DNA of 31,354 nt from Patescibacteria group bacterium UBA910. Its GTDB lineage: Bacteria > Patescibacteriota > Minisyncoccia > Phycocordibacterales > DATDWN01. Every line of letters begins with the position of its first letter. Position 1 is the first letter of the stretch. A program made the position numbers and the translations under genes. The notes under the pieces are model-generated. The model was given only the letters and a program-made list of their open reading frames with translations. It was not told the origin of the DNA and made no database searches. Below, piece by piece: positions 1-6,665 of this stretch. The DNA is taken from contig DBEI01000037.1 in assembly GCA_002294445.1 (NCBI GenBank), positions 457-31,810 of the forward strand, written 5' to 3'.

Positions 1-33
1 AAGGCACCGAGAGTTCGAATCTCTCCGTCTCCG
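1..33 (+). tRNA. tRNA-Ser, 3' part only (cut by window start)
   Basis: The window opens inside a tRNA. Visible are the end of a long variable arm (GGCACC), a T arm with stem GAGAG/CTCTC around TTCGAAT (9-25), the 3' acceptor strand CGTCTCC (26-32) and discriminator G (33). The long variable arm marks a class II tRNA (Ser, Leu or Tyr), and G73 favours serine; the anticodon is outside the window. CCA is not encoded (next bases are CAA), as in the other RNA genes here. The tail of this tRNA recurs at 205-216 and 257-276. Confidence 0.8.
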
Positions 34-74
34 CAAATCAAGGACACCCTTTGGGGTGTTTTTGATTTGCGGAG
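29..74 (+). terminator. hairpin terminator after tRNA-Ser, reaching into the acceptor 3' strand
   Basis: Bases 33-49 pair with 54-70 around a TTTG loop (17 bp with two G·U pairs). The T-run lies in the descending arm. The stem extends by CTCC (29-32, tRNA acceptor 3' strand) pairing with GGAG (71-74), so the hairpin competes with the tRNA fold. The equivalent hairpin at 5128-5165 has compensatory changes. Confidence 0.7.
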
Positions 75-206
75 CAAGAAAAATCAAAGATTTTTCGGGA
101 GAGATTCGAACGACGGAGCGGGCACCCATCGAGCACGATGGGTCGCGAGTCGGTGCCTAGCCTAAAATTTTTTGACGAAAAAATTTTAAGGCGAAGGAGA
201 AACTCT
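75..206 (+). repeat. tRNA-tail-associated structured repeat, copy A
   Basis: After the terminator come a small hairpin (GAAAAATC / GATTTTTC, 78-96), an inverted copy of the tRNA T arm (GGAGAGATTCGAAC, 98-111) and a module from 101 to 206 that is nearly identical to 5197-5302 (four mismatches by eye in about 106 bases). The module holds a perfect 8-bp hairpin (ACCCATCG/CGATGGGT), a possible outer pairing GGCACC/GGTGCC, and an AT-rich hairpin (about 160-192) with a GACG loop. It ends where a second direct copy of the tRNA tail begins. I see no credible ORF. The antisense reading frame is an artefact of the repeat. Origin and function are unknown; a small element targeting tRNA ends is one explanation. 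Confidence 0.75.
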
Positions 207-276
207 CTCCGTCTCCACGGATTTTGATTCAACGGAATTGAAATTATTCCTGACCAAATCTCTCCGTCTCCGCAAA
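205..276 (+). repeat. two further direct copies of the tRNA-Ser tail
   Basis: CTCTCCGTCTCC, the end of the T stem plus acceptor 3' strand, recurs at 205-216. A 20-base exact copy of positions 18-37 lies at 257-276. With the tRNA itself this gives three direct copies, spaced about 185 and 55 bases. The short sequence between the second and third copies (217-256) has no recognisable feature. Bases 277-360 hold only the promoter-like region of the next gene. Confidence 0.85.
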
Positions 277-360
277 GTCTGAGTAAAGTGAAAAATCTAT
301 ATTCCAATAAATTATGGATACTAGTTTAGTATATGCCCATGATATACTTATACCTATATT

Positions 361-1206
361 ATGAAACACATTTTTAAACACATTGGTCTTTTTTTATTTA
401 TCATAATAGTTACCCCACTGATTGCACACGCACATCAACCACGTATCACTGAAAGCCAGCAAACAATCGTTGTTGACCCTGAGATCTCTAAAGCATACTA
501 CGGCACACTCACCAATAAACCAGATGCTTACATAATCAACGCTTCAGAGCCGTTTGAATTGTATGTAAATCTTCTTGTGCCTGATACAAAAAATCAAAAA
601 AAGGATGTATCAGCTGTAATTATTAAAAATGGAAATGAAATTGCAGTACTTGAAGCAAGTAATGTGACCTGGGAAAAATTCTACGAACCATTTGGCGCAG
701 ATTGGTATTGGCGAGGACCTGAGTATACAGCCCAAGCTGATGCAGGTACATATGAGATTATTGTGTGGAGTAGTAACAATGACAGTAAATACTCTCTTGC
801 TATTGGCAAGAAAGAGGCTTTTGATTTCAAAGAAACAAAAAATGCATTACGTTTGATTCCACAACTCAAGAAAGATTTCTTTGAAACATCTCGACTTGGA
901 TTTATTAAATCACCTTTTGGATGGGGACTTGTACTTATACTCTATATCTTTGCGTTTATAACAGGTTTTCTATATCGCCTCATCCTCAAAAAAATTTTTC
1001 CAGGGACGTCACGAGGACTACATAAAAACATAGGCAAAAACGATCGAATTATGCGCCTGATTATCGCTGTTCTCTTGCTACTCTGGGCTATGAGCACATC
1101 GTGGAACCCAATTATCATTTTCTTTTCTGGGTTTACATTATTTGAAGCAATATTCAGTTGGTGTGGTTTTTATGCAGCAATAGGAAAAACAACCTGCCCG
1201 CTGTAA
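361..1206 (+). CDS. exported/membrane protein with C-terminal DUF2892-like domain
   Basis: 281 aa. The N-terminus has a hydrophobic segment ending in AHA, which looks like a cleavable signal peptide. Residues about 27-180 form an extracytoplasmic region I do not recognise, rich in aromatic residues. A hydrophobic helix follows (about 186-208). The last about 65 residues (from NIGKNDRIMRLIIA to WCGFYAAIGKTTC) resemble the DUF2892 / YgaP-type two-helix membrane domain, including its WC...GxxTC ending. The start follows TATACT and TATACC boxes by 12 and 6 nt with no Shine-Dalgarno sequence. The domain call is from memory of the family pattern; the function is unknown. Confidence 0.75.
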   Translation: MKHIFKHIGLFLFIIIVTPLIAHAHQPRITESQQTIVVDPEISKAYYGTLTNKPDAYIINASEPFELYVNLLVPDTKNQKKDVSAVIIKNGNEIAVLEASNVTWEKFYEPFGADWYWRGPEYTAQADAGTYEIIVWSSNNDSKYSLAIGKKEAFDFKETKNALRLIPQLKKDFFETSRLGFIKSPFGWGLVLILYIFAFITGFLYRLILKKIFPGTSRGLHKNIGKNDRIMRLIIAVLLLLWAMSTSWNPIIIFFSGFTLFEAIFSWCGFYAAIGKTTCPL

Positions 1207-1240
1207 TATATACATTATAATTCATATAACCCACATCGCC

Positions 1241-1768
1241 ATGAAAAAAATACTTTTTTTACTCGGTACTGCACGTGAAGGAAGAAAAAGTGAACAAGTT
1301 TCAAAATTTGTAATGTCTGTAGCACACACACGCACTGACATAGAACCTACATTTGTTGATGTTCGTGATTTCCCTCAATCAATCACATCACAATTATCCA
1401 AAGAACTAAATGACAAATGGAATACTCTCGTTAAAGAACATGATGGAATGGTGATTATCTCTCCTGAATACAACCACGGATATCCCGGCGAACTTAAACT
1501 CCTCCTTGATAACGCATACGATGTCTACGAAGGAAAACCTGTAGCAATCTGTGGGGTCTCAAATGGTCCGATAGGTGGCGCTCGAATGGCAGAACAACTC
1601 AAGCTAGTGCTTTCTGCATTCCAAATGATGATTATCAATGCTGCTGTATACTTTGCAAACGTCAACGAACTATTTGAAACATCTGGAGAAATAAAAAATA
1701 CTGAATATTGGGAAAAGCGTGTACATGGCATGATTGATCAAGTGATCAAGTACACACAAAATAACTAA
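1241..1768 (+). CDS. NADPH-dependent FMN reductase family protein
   Basis: 175 aa, a normal length for the flavodoxin-like NADPH-dependent FMN reductase / azoreductase family. The N-terminal beta strand and phosphate loop read ILFLLGTAREGRKSEQV. The central SPEYNHGYPGELKLLLDN motif is the family signature that contacts the flavin. CGVSNGPIGGARM near residue 108 forms the next loop. It would use NAD(P)H to reduce bound or free flavin or small quinones in the cytosol. It lies just upstream of two FAD-dependent photolyase-family genes, so supplying reduced flavin is possible, but that link is inference. No Shine-Dalgarno sequence is evident; a TATAAT box lies upstream near 1215. Confidence 0.88.
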   Translation: MKKILFLLGTAREGRKSEQVSKFVMSVAHTRTDIEPTFVDVRDFPQSITSQLSKELNDKWNTLVKEHDGMVIISPEYNHGYPGELKLLLDNAYDVYEGKPVAICGVSNGPIGGARMAEQLKLVLSAFQMMIINAAVYFANVNELFETSGEIKNTEYWEKRVHGMIDQVIKYTQNN

Positions 1769-1858
1769 TACGTCACACTCCCCATCCACAACCTTTTTAC
1801 AGAACACATGATACAATATATGTGTAGTCGAAAAGTATACAATTAACATATAATACAC

Positions 1859-2002
1859 ATGAAAACATATATATTATTGGGTGCGGCTCTTTCTTTAGCT
1901 CTGGCAGTATACCTTTGGTCTGTAGGCCAAACAGATCAAGGTCTTTTTGTAGGTCTTTGGGTACCATCAATTCTCGCACTCGGTGCTTTCTTGAAAAAAT
2001 AA
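1859..2002 (+). CDS. small membrane protein, 47 aa
   Basis: A 47-codon ORF beginning MKTYILLGAALSLALAV. It has two hydrophobic segments (about 3-19 and 29-44) separated by GQTDQG, and ends in KK. A TATAAT box (1849-1854) lies only 4 nt before the ATG, so the transcript may have almost no leader. Composition and topology resemble the many tiny membrane proteins of small-genome bacteria. I do not recognise a family. It is probably real because the spacing to the next ORF is one base. Confidence 0.5.
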   Translation: MKTYILLGAALSLALAVYLWSVGQTDQGLFVGLWVPSILALGAFLKK

Positions 2003-2003
2003 T

Positions 2004-2084
2004 ATGCTCTCTCACACAGCTATTTTTATTGCTGGTTTCATCATTACAACAATTGTGCTTTTAGGTGTGTTGAAGGATAGGTAA
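2004..2084 (+). CDS. possible 26-aa single-helix membrane peptide
   Basis: Starts one base after the stop of the 47-aa ORF: ATG, then 25 codons coding for a hydrophobic helix (AIFIAGFIITTIVLLGVL) ending in KDR. The tight spacing suggests co-translation with the ORF before it. The call rests only on hydrophobicity and spacing, so chance is possible. Confidence 0.3.
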   Translation: MLSHTAIFIAGFIITTIVLLGVLKDR

Positions 2085-2168
2085 ACACCATATTCATCTG
2101 GTTACATCATTCCAAACTGTTTACAGAGTGGGAGAATTTCATCTATTCAGTCTATTTGATTTGAAACT

Positions 2169-3641
2169 ATGGCACCACAGAAACATATATACCACCTCGT
2201 CTACCCACACCAACTTTTTGAAGAACTTTTCTTATTTCCAAAAGAGACGGTCTTTGTACTCATCGAAGACCCTCTCTTTTTTGGTGATAAAAAATACCCA
2301 AGAAATTTTCATAAACAAAAAATTGTCTTGCATCGAGCTTCTATGCGGGCAATCATGGAAAAGCTTACACACAAAGGATTTAAGGTGCATTATTTTGAAT
2401 ATACAAACCACCCTGATCCAGAACATGTAGCCACTTTTTTTAACACAAAAAAAGATCAGGTATTTACTGTATACGATCCGGTAGATTATATACTCGAACG
2501 TAGGCTCAAAAAATCTTTCTCTTCCTTCCCTTCTTTTTCTATAAAAGAGACACCAAATTTCTTAACACCACTACCAACCATCAATTCTTTTTTTAAGGGA
2601 AAGAAAAAACTACTCATGAATAGTTTTTACATATACCAACGCAAAAGACTGGGTATATTGGTGGATAACGATAAACCGATAGGTGGTAAATGGAGTTTTG
2701 ATACAGAAAACAGGAAACGACTCCCAAAAGATATTTCTCTTCCATACGACATCAACCACACAAAAGATACACATGTTGCTGAAGCAATAGACTACACAAA
2801 CAAACACTTCAAACATAACCCGGGAAATGCGGAAGATTTCAATTATCCTATAGACCACGCAAGCGCCCAAAAACTTCTCACTCACTTTATAACCCACAAA
2901 CTGAGCTTGTTTGGTGCATATGAAGACGCGATCACAGAAAAAGACTCGACTCTTTTTCATAGTACACTCTCTGCACCTTTAAATATTGGGCTCTTGTCCC
3001 CTGCAACAATCACTGAAAAGGTATTATCGGTACAACATCACACACCGATTGCATCACTCGAAGGTTTCATTCGTCAAATCATTGGCTGGCGAGAATTTAT
3101 GCGTGCAGTGTATGTTCTCAAAGGTTCTGAGATGCGAAACAAAAATTTTTTAAAGCATACACGAAAGCTTCCCCAATCTTGGTATAATGCAACAACAGGC
3201 ATACACCCTATCGACCACACCATTCAGAAAGTACTTACACACGCATACTGTCATCACATTGAACGCCTGATGATCCTTGGAAACTTCATGCTTCTCCTGC
3301 AGATCAAACCGTCAGATATTTATGATTGGTTTATGGATCTATTTATCGATGCATACGACTGGGTCATGGTGCCAAACGTGTATGCTATGAGTCAATTTGC
3401 TGATGGAGGCACTGTCACCACTAAACCATATTTTAGCTCCTCACATTACGTCCTTAAAATGAGCGACTACAAAAAAGGTGAATGGTGTGAAATATGGGAC
3501 AGTCTGTTCTATGTATTTCTCGAAAACCACCGTGCAGTAATTGCTAAAAATCCACGACTTACTGTGCTTATAAAAAATCTTGAGAAATTATCTCCAGAAC
3601 GCAAAGCGAATATGAAAAAGATTATAAAAAAATACACATGA
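2169..3641 (+). CDS. cryptochrome/photolyase-related protein (PhrB/FeS-BCP-like) lacking the Fe-S cysteines
   Basis: 490 aa. The N-terminal half matches the DPRP domain of prokaryotic (6-4) photolyases (EDPLFFGDKKY, HKQKIVLHRASMRA, GGKWSFDTENRKRLP). The C-terminal FAD-binding half has the family hallmarks GFIRQIIGWREFMR, HHIERLMILGNFMLL and PNVYAMSQFADGG. In characterised members four cysteines bind a [4Fe-4S] cluster. Here the MSDYCxxC...CPFN region reads MSDYKKGEWCEIW, and the upstream cysteine position reads IHPID. The whole protein has only two cysteines, so the cluster should be absent. It overlaps the next photolyase gene by ATGA. Light-driven repair of (6-4) lesions is the family role; whether this protein retains it is unknown. 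Confidence 0.88.
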   Translation: MAPQKHIYHLVYPHQLFEELFLFPKETVFVLIEDPLFFGDKKYPRNFHKQKIVLHRASMRAIMEKLTHKGFKVHYFEYTNHPDPEHVATFFNTKKDQVFTVYDPVDYILERRLKKSFSSFPSFSIKETPNFLTPLPTINSFFKGKKKLLMNSFYIYQRKRLGILVDNDKPIGGKWSFDTENRKRLPKDISLPYDINHTKDTHVAEAIDYTNKHFKHNPGNAEDFNYPIDHASAQKLLTHFITHKLSLFGAYEDAITEKDSTLFHSTLSAPLNIGLLSPATITEKVLSVQHHTPIASLEGFIRQIIGWREFMRAVYVLKGSEMRNKNFLKHTRKLPQSWYNATTGIHPIDHTIQKVLTHAYCHHIERLMILGNFMLLLQIKPSDIYDWFMDLFIDAYDWVMVPNVYAMSQFADGGTVTTKPYFSSSHYVLKMSDYKKGEWCEIWDSLFYVFLENHRAVIAKNPRLTVLIKNLEKLSPERKANMKKIIKKYT

Positions 3642-4996
3642 AGCACATAATTGATCAAAGAAGAATACATCCACTCAATGACCACCCTATCGGAGACGGC
3701 CCGATACTATACTGGATGAGTCGAGACCAACGAGCACACGACAACTGGGCACTCCTTCACGCTCAAACACTTGCTTCAGAAAAGAACCAAGAACTCATAG
3801 TGGTATTTTGTTTGGTTCCTCATTTTCTCGAAGCTACCATCCGTCAGTATGGTTTTATGCTCAAGGGACTTGAAGAAGTGGAGCAAGAACTCGAAAAGCA
3901 CAATATTCGCTTTCATCTTCTTCAAGGAGACCCGAGCAAGGAAATTCTTGCATATGCTCACAAGATAAAGGCAGGGGCGATCGTGACAGACTTTGACCCA
4001 CTCCATATTAAAAAGAAATGGAGAGAGTCTGTAGCACACTCATGTGAATGCGCATTATACGAAGTTGACACCCACAATATCGTTCCATGCCGAATCGCTT
4101 CTCCAAAACAAGAATTTGGTGCATATACACTGAGACCAAAAATTCATAAGGTTCTCCACGAATACCTGACAGATATACCCTCTCTCAAAAAACAAACTCT
4201 CGAAGTATCTCACAAAAAAACTCATTGGAAAGATGTATATGATTCACTTCATGTAGATATGAGCGTACCTGAAGTACAATGGTGCATCAGCGGAGAAAAA
4301 GCTGCTCACCGTGTCCTCAAACAGTTTATACATGAACGATTGCATGCATACAACACTGACCGAAATGACCCCACAAAAGATGGCCAATCAGACCTGTCAC
4401 CATATCTCCATTTTGGACAAATATCAGCACAACGAGTCGCCCTTGAAATCAAAAAGCATGGACATGGACACATACACATGCAAGCTTTTCTCGAAGAATT
4501 GATTGTACGCAAAGAATTATCTGATAATTTTTGTCACTACAATCCACATTACGATTCTGTAGTTGGCTTCCCTGCATGGGCACAAAAGACCCTAAAAGAG
4601 CACGAAAAGGATGCGCGGGAGTACACATACACACGCACAGTCTTTGAACACGCACATACTCATGACCCACTCTGGAATGCTGCTCAACTCCAGATGGTAC
4701 ATACAGGAAAGATGCATGGATACATGCGCATGTATTGGGCAAAAAAGATACTTGAATGGACTAAAAATCCTGAGGAAGCACTACAGATTGCACTCTATTT
4801 AAATGATAAATATGAGCTTGATGGTCGTGACCCAAATGGATATGTGGGAGTGGCTTGGTCTATTGGCGGTGTACATGATCGGGCATGGTTTGACCGAGAT
4901 ATTTTCGGAAAAATACGCTACATGAGCTACAACGGATGTAAATCAAAGTTTGATGTTGCGGGGTATATAAAAAAATACAATCCAAAAGAAGAATAA
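3638..4996 (+). CDS. phr: deoxyribodipyrimidine photolyase, class II (CPD photolyase)
   Basis: 452 aa, normal length for class II enzymes. It uses reduced FAD and light to split cyclobutane pyrimidine dimers. Class II signatures are visible: the N-terminal YWMSRDQRAHDNWAL, RNDPTKDGQSDLSPYLHFG, ELIVRKELSDNFCHY, and the FAD/electron-transfer region LWNAAQLQMVHTGKMHGYMRMYWAKKILEW followed by GRDPNGYVGVAWSIGGVHDRAW. The start codon overlaps the stop of the upstream photolyase-related gene (ATGA), so the two are translationally coupled. Coupling two different photolyase families in one operon suggests repair of both major UV lesions. The next feature downstream is the tRNA-Ser promoter. Confidence 0.95.
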   Translation: MKHIIDQRRIHPLNDHPIGDGPILYWMSRDQRAHDNWALLHAQTLASEKNQELIVVFCLVPHFLEATIRQYGFMLKGLEEVEQELEKHNIRFHLLQGDPSKEILAYAHKIKAGAIVTDFDPLHIKKKWRESVAHSCECALYEVDTHNIVPCRIASPKQEFGAYTLRPKIHKVLHEYLTDIPSLKKQTLEVSHKKTHWKDVYDSLHVDMSVPEVQWCISGEKAAHRVLKQFIHERLHAYNTDRNDPTKDGQSDLSPYLHFGQISAQRVALEIKKHGHGHIHMQAFLEELIVRKELSDNFCHYNPHYDSVVGFPAWAQKTLKEHEKDAREYTYTRTVFEHAHTHDPLWNAAQLQMVHTGKMHGYMRMYWAKKILEWTKNPEEALQIALYLNDKYELDGRDPNGYVGVAWSIGGVHDRAWFDRDIFGKIRYMSYNGCKSKFDVAGYIKKYNPKEE

Positions 4997-5041
4997 AAAC
5001 TTTTGCAAATAAGCCTCTAATCGAGTAATCTATACTATACT

Positions 5042-5128
5042 GGAGGATTGGATGAGTGGCTTAAATCAACGGTTTACTAAACCGTCGTTCGGGAAACCGA
5101 ACCGTGAGTTCGAATCTCACATCCTCCG
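5042..5128 (+). tRNA. tRNA-Ser with anticodon ACT
   Basis: Complete class II tRNA. Acceptor GGAGGAT pairs with ATCCTCC; the D arm is GAT...ATC; the anticodon stem is ACGGT/ACCGT with loop TTACTAA; the variable arm is GTTCGG/CCGAAC with a GAAA loop; the T arm is GTGAG-TTCGAAT-CTCAC; discriminator is G. The loop places ACT at 34-36, so it would read AGU. Bacteria normally use GCT here. CCA is not encoded. A TATACT box at 5031-5036 is only 5 nt before base 1, so the transcript may start at or very near the mature 5' end. Confidence 0.93.
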
Positions 5129-5165
5129 CAAATGAAAGACACCCTCCGGGGTGTTTTTCATTTGC
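5128..5165 (+). terminator. hairpin terminator after tRNA-Ser(ACT)
   Basis: Bases 5128-5144 pair with 5149-5165 around a TCCG loop (17 bp, one G·U). Compared with the hairpin at 33-70, the stem pair ATCAA/TTGAT is replaced by ATGAA/TTCAT, a compensatory change that argues for selection on the RNA structure. Beyond a C/A mismatch, the tRNA acceptor strand TCCTC pairs with GAGGA at 5167-5171. Confidence 0.72.
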
Positions 5166-5302
5166 AGAGGAAAGCAAAACTGGAAGTTTTGAGGGTGAGA
5201 TTCGAACGACGGAGCGGGCACCCATCGAGCACGATGGGTCGCGAGTCGGTGCCCAGTCTAAAATTTTTTGACGAAAAAATTTTAAGGCGAGGGAGAAATT
5301 CT
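5166..5302 (+). repeat. tRNA-tail-associated structured repeat, copy B
   Basis: Same order of parts as at 75-206. A small hairpin (CAAAACT/AGTTTTG) is followed by an inverted copy of the local T arm (GTGAGATTCGAAC), then the module 5197-5302 that is nearly identical to 101-206. The inverted arm matches this tRNA (GTGAG) and not the first one (GAGAG), so the borders follow the local target while the core is conserved. The ORFs that cross it read tRNA and hairpin sequence and are not credible proteins. Confidence 0.75.
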
Positions 5303-5316
5303 CACATCCTCCGCAA
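5300..5316 (+). repeat. direct copy of the tRNA-Ser(ACT) tail
   Basis: Seventeen bases identical to 5115-5131 (T-stem 3' strand, acceptor 3' strand, discriminator and CAA). The distance between copies is 185 bases, almost the same as the 187 bases between the first two tail copies at the other tRNA-Ser locus. Confidence 0.88.
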
Positions 5317-5318
5317 CG

Positions 5319-5356
5319 AAAGTTCCTCATACCGATTTAGGTATGAGGAACTTTTT
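5319..5356 (+). terminator. second terminator hairpin, after the duplicated tail
   Basis: AAAGTTCCTCATACC (5319-5333) pairs perfectly with 5340-5354 around GATTTA and is followed by T residues. It stands in the same place relative to the duplicated tail as the first terminator does to the tRNA. The unit order tail-terminator-inverted tail is therefore repeated in tandem. Confidence 0.7.
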
Positions 5357-5362
5357 GTTTAC

Positions 5363-5444
5363 AGGAGTGGAGGTGAGATTCGAAAGATGGAGGCGGCATA
5401 CAAGACGAACGAAGTGGGTGCTTATCGCCGAGTCGGGCTGAGCC
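5363..5444 (+). repeat. diverged third copy (C) of the tRNA-tail repeat
   Basis: It begins with an inverted tail (GGAG...GGTGAGATTCGAA) and continues GATGGAGGCGGCA...CGAGTCGG...GAGCC. This aligns with copies A and B at GAYGGAG, SGGCA, GCGAGTCGG and AGCC but differs in the hairpin part, and it lacks the AT-rich hairpin. From 5445 to 5660 I see no gene, only weak echoes such as GACCGAATCTC near 5588 and a TATAAT box near 5625 upstream of the next CDS. Confidence 0.5.
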
Positions 5445-5660
5445 ATGAAGTGACAAGCGGAGGACCTTTTGAGATTTTTTATAAACTTGTGTAATAAAAA
5501 ATCCAAAAGAGATACCAACCCTGTAAAGGTCGAGAGTACTTGGTGCTCGCAGGATGTATTCACCTGAGAACACTTAGTAACTCGTGACCGAATCTCAAAT
5601 CTGTATTATCAGAACGCATTTGCTGTATAATAAAACAGTGAAATCATAAATTAATTGAAA

Positions 5661-6437
5661 ATGGAAAAAAAATTTCTATTACCAAGAGAAAAATATGCGG
5701 AAGCAAGAAAGCAATACGGTCACAGCCCATTTACTTTTGAAATTGAAAAAAATGGACAAGTCTTATTCTATTTTGGTGCAAATCACTCAACCGACCCTGA
5801 AAACAACCAGTTTCCAATTTTGAGAACATACTGGAAAAAATTTTTAGAAAAAACAAAGGGAAAAGATAAAATTGTATTAATTGAAGGAGGATTAAGACCT
5901 CTGGCTCAGACTGAAAAAGAGGCTATAGAAAAGAGTTCAGAAGGAGGTCTCGCTACTTACCTTGCCAACAAAGAGAATGTGCCTATTACCTCTCCTGATA
6001 TAGACTCTGATGATTTTGCAAAGTCTATACCTGACCTAGATCCACAACAATGGTTTTTAGCATCTTTTCTTCGTTGGTTTGAATTATTTCAAAAAAATAA
6101 AAAAGTAAAAGAGAATACCCTAGAAGAGATCTGTAAAATAATAAAAAGAAAAGACTACTGGAAAGACGTTGAGGTTACCCCTGAAAAGTTCAAGATCTTA
6201 TACAAGCAATATATCGGAAAAGATTTTCATGAATATGAGAGTCAAAATAATTTTATAAATCCGAACAGAGATGACGCTATTACAAATAAGCTGATAAGAA
6301 TGCATAGCGACGCAAGAGAAGTAAAAATCGTTGAGGATGCACATAAATACTGGCAAGAAGGCAAGAATATTTTTATCGTCTTTGGCAGTGGCCACCTTAT
6401 TATTCAAAGACCCGCTTTAGAGACACTTCTAAAGTGA
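5661..6437 (+). CDS. uncharacterised protein, possible TraB/TIKI- or ChaN/EreA-like fold
   Basis: About 258 aa from the ATG at 5661; a TTG two codons earlier (5655) is the alternative start. No signal peptide is seen. An early strand with FGANHSTDPENNQF, a second strand VLIEGG with an acidic residue, and a C-terminal FGSGHLIIQRPALE recall the GxxH / E / GxGH arrangement of TraB/TIKI metalloprotease-like and ChaN/EreA-like proteins. The middle is charged and helical. The resemblance is motif-level only. The gene is more AT-rich than the photolyase operon and sits next to the tRNA-Ser repeat region, which fits an accessory gene. Confidence 0.6.
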   Translation: MEKKFLLPREKYAEARKQYGHSPFTFEIEKNGQVLFYFGANHSTDPENNQFPILRTYWKKFLEKTKGKDKIVLIEGGLRPLAQTEKEAIEKSSEGGLATYLANKENVPITSPDIDSDDFAKSIPDLDPQQWFLASFLRWFELFQKNKKVKENTLEEICKIIKRKDYWKDVEVTPEKFKILYKQYIGKDFHEYESQNNFINPNRDDAITNKLIRMHSDAREVKIVEDAHKYWQEGKNIFIVFGSGHLIIQRPALETLLK

Positions 6438-6483
6438 CTGAAGTCTCTATAAGAACATCGACAAAAGATATAATTTATTTTAT

Positions 6484-6591
6484 ATGCTTTCAGTTAACAA
6501 TTATAAGTACCTACAAACAAACACACTGTTCAAACAAGTAGATAAAGATATGAATTCCGATAAGTTTAATCAAACAGGTTGTAGATTTTAA
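6484..6591 (+). pseudogene. short remnant related to the ORF at 7799
   Basis: A 35-codon ORF whose second half (FKQVDKDMNSDKFNQ) matches PKQPDKEMNSDEFNQ in the ORF at 7799. The DNA is also alike: 6541-6577 and 7838-7874 are identical at most positions. It then diverges and stops. It looks like a decayed duplicate of the same 5' gene end. The two remnants flank the unrecognised gene at 6666. Confidence 0.45.
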
Positions 6592-6665
6592 TAAAAATCA
6601 ATACTAGGAAAAATCTTGATGAAATAACCAAAACAGTCTTAATCAACCTTAAATAACATGCAACC

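Noticed and set aside
101..206. Module read as a minus-strand tRNA because it contains TTCGAATCTC
   Set aside because: The sequence before TTCGAAT cannot pair with the one after it, and no acceptor or anticodon arm can be drawn.
38..307. Minus-strand 89-codon open frame
   Set aside because: It runs through the terminator, tail copies and structured module. Its apparent similarity to ORFs near 5061-5494 comes from the shared repeat, not from a protein.
5061..5573. Several open frames on both strands over tRNA-Ser and its repeats
   Set aside because: They translate the tRNA and hairpin sequence. No ribosome binding site and no protein-like pattern outside the repeat.
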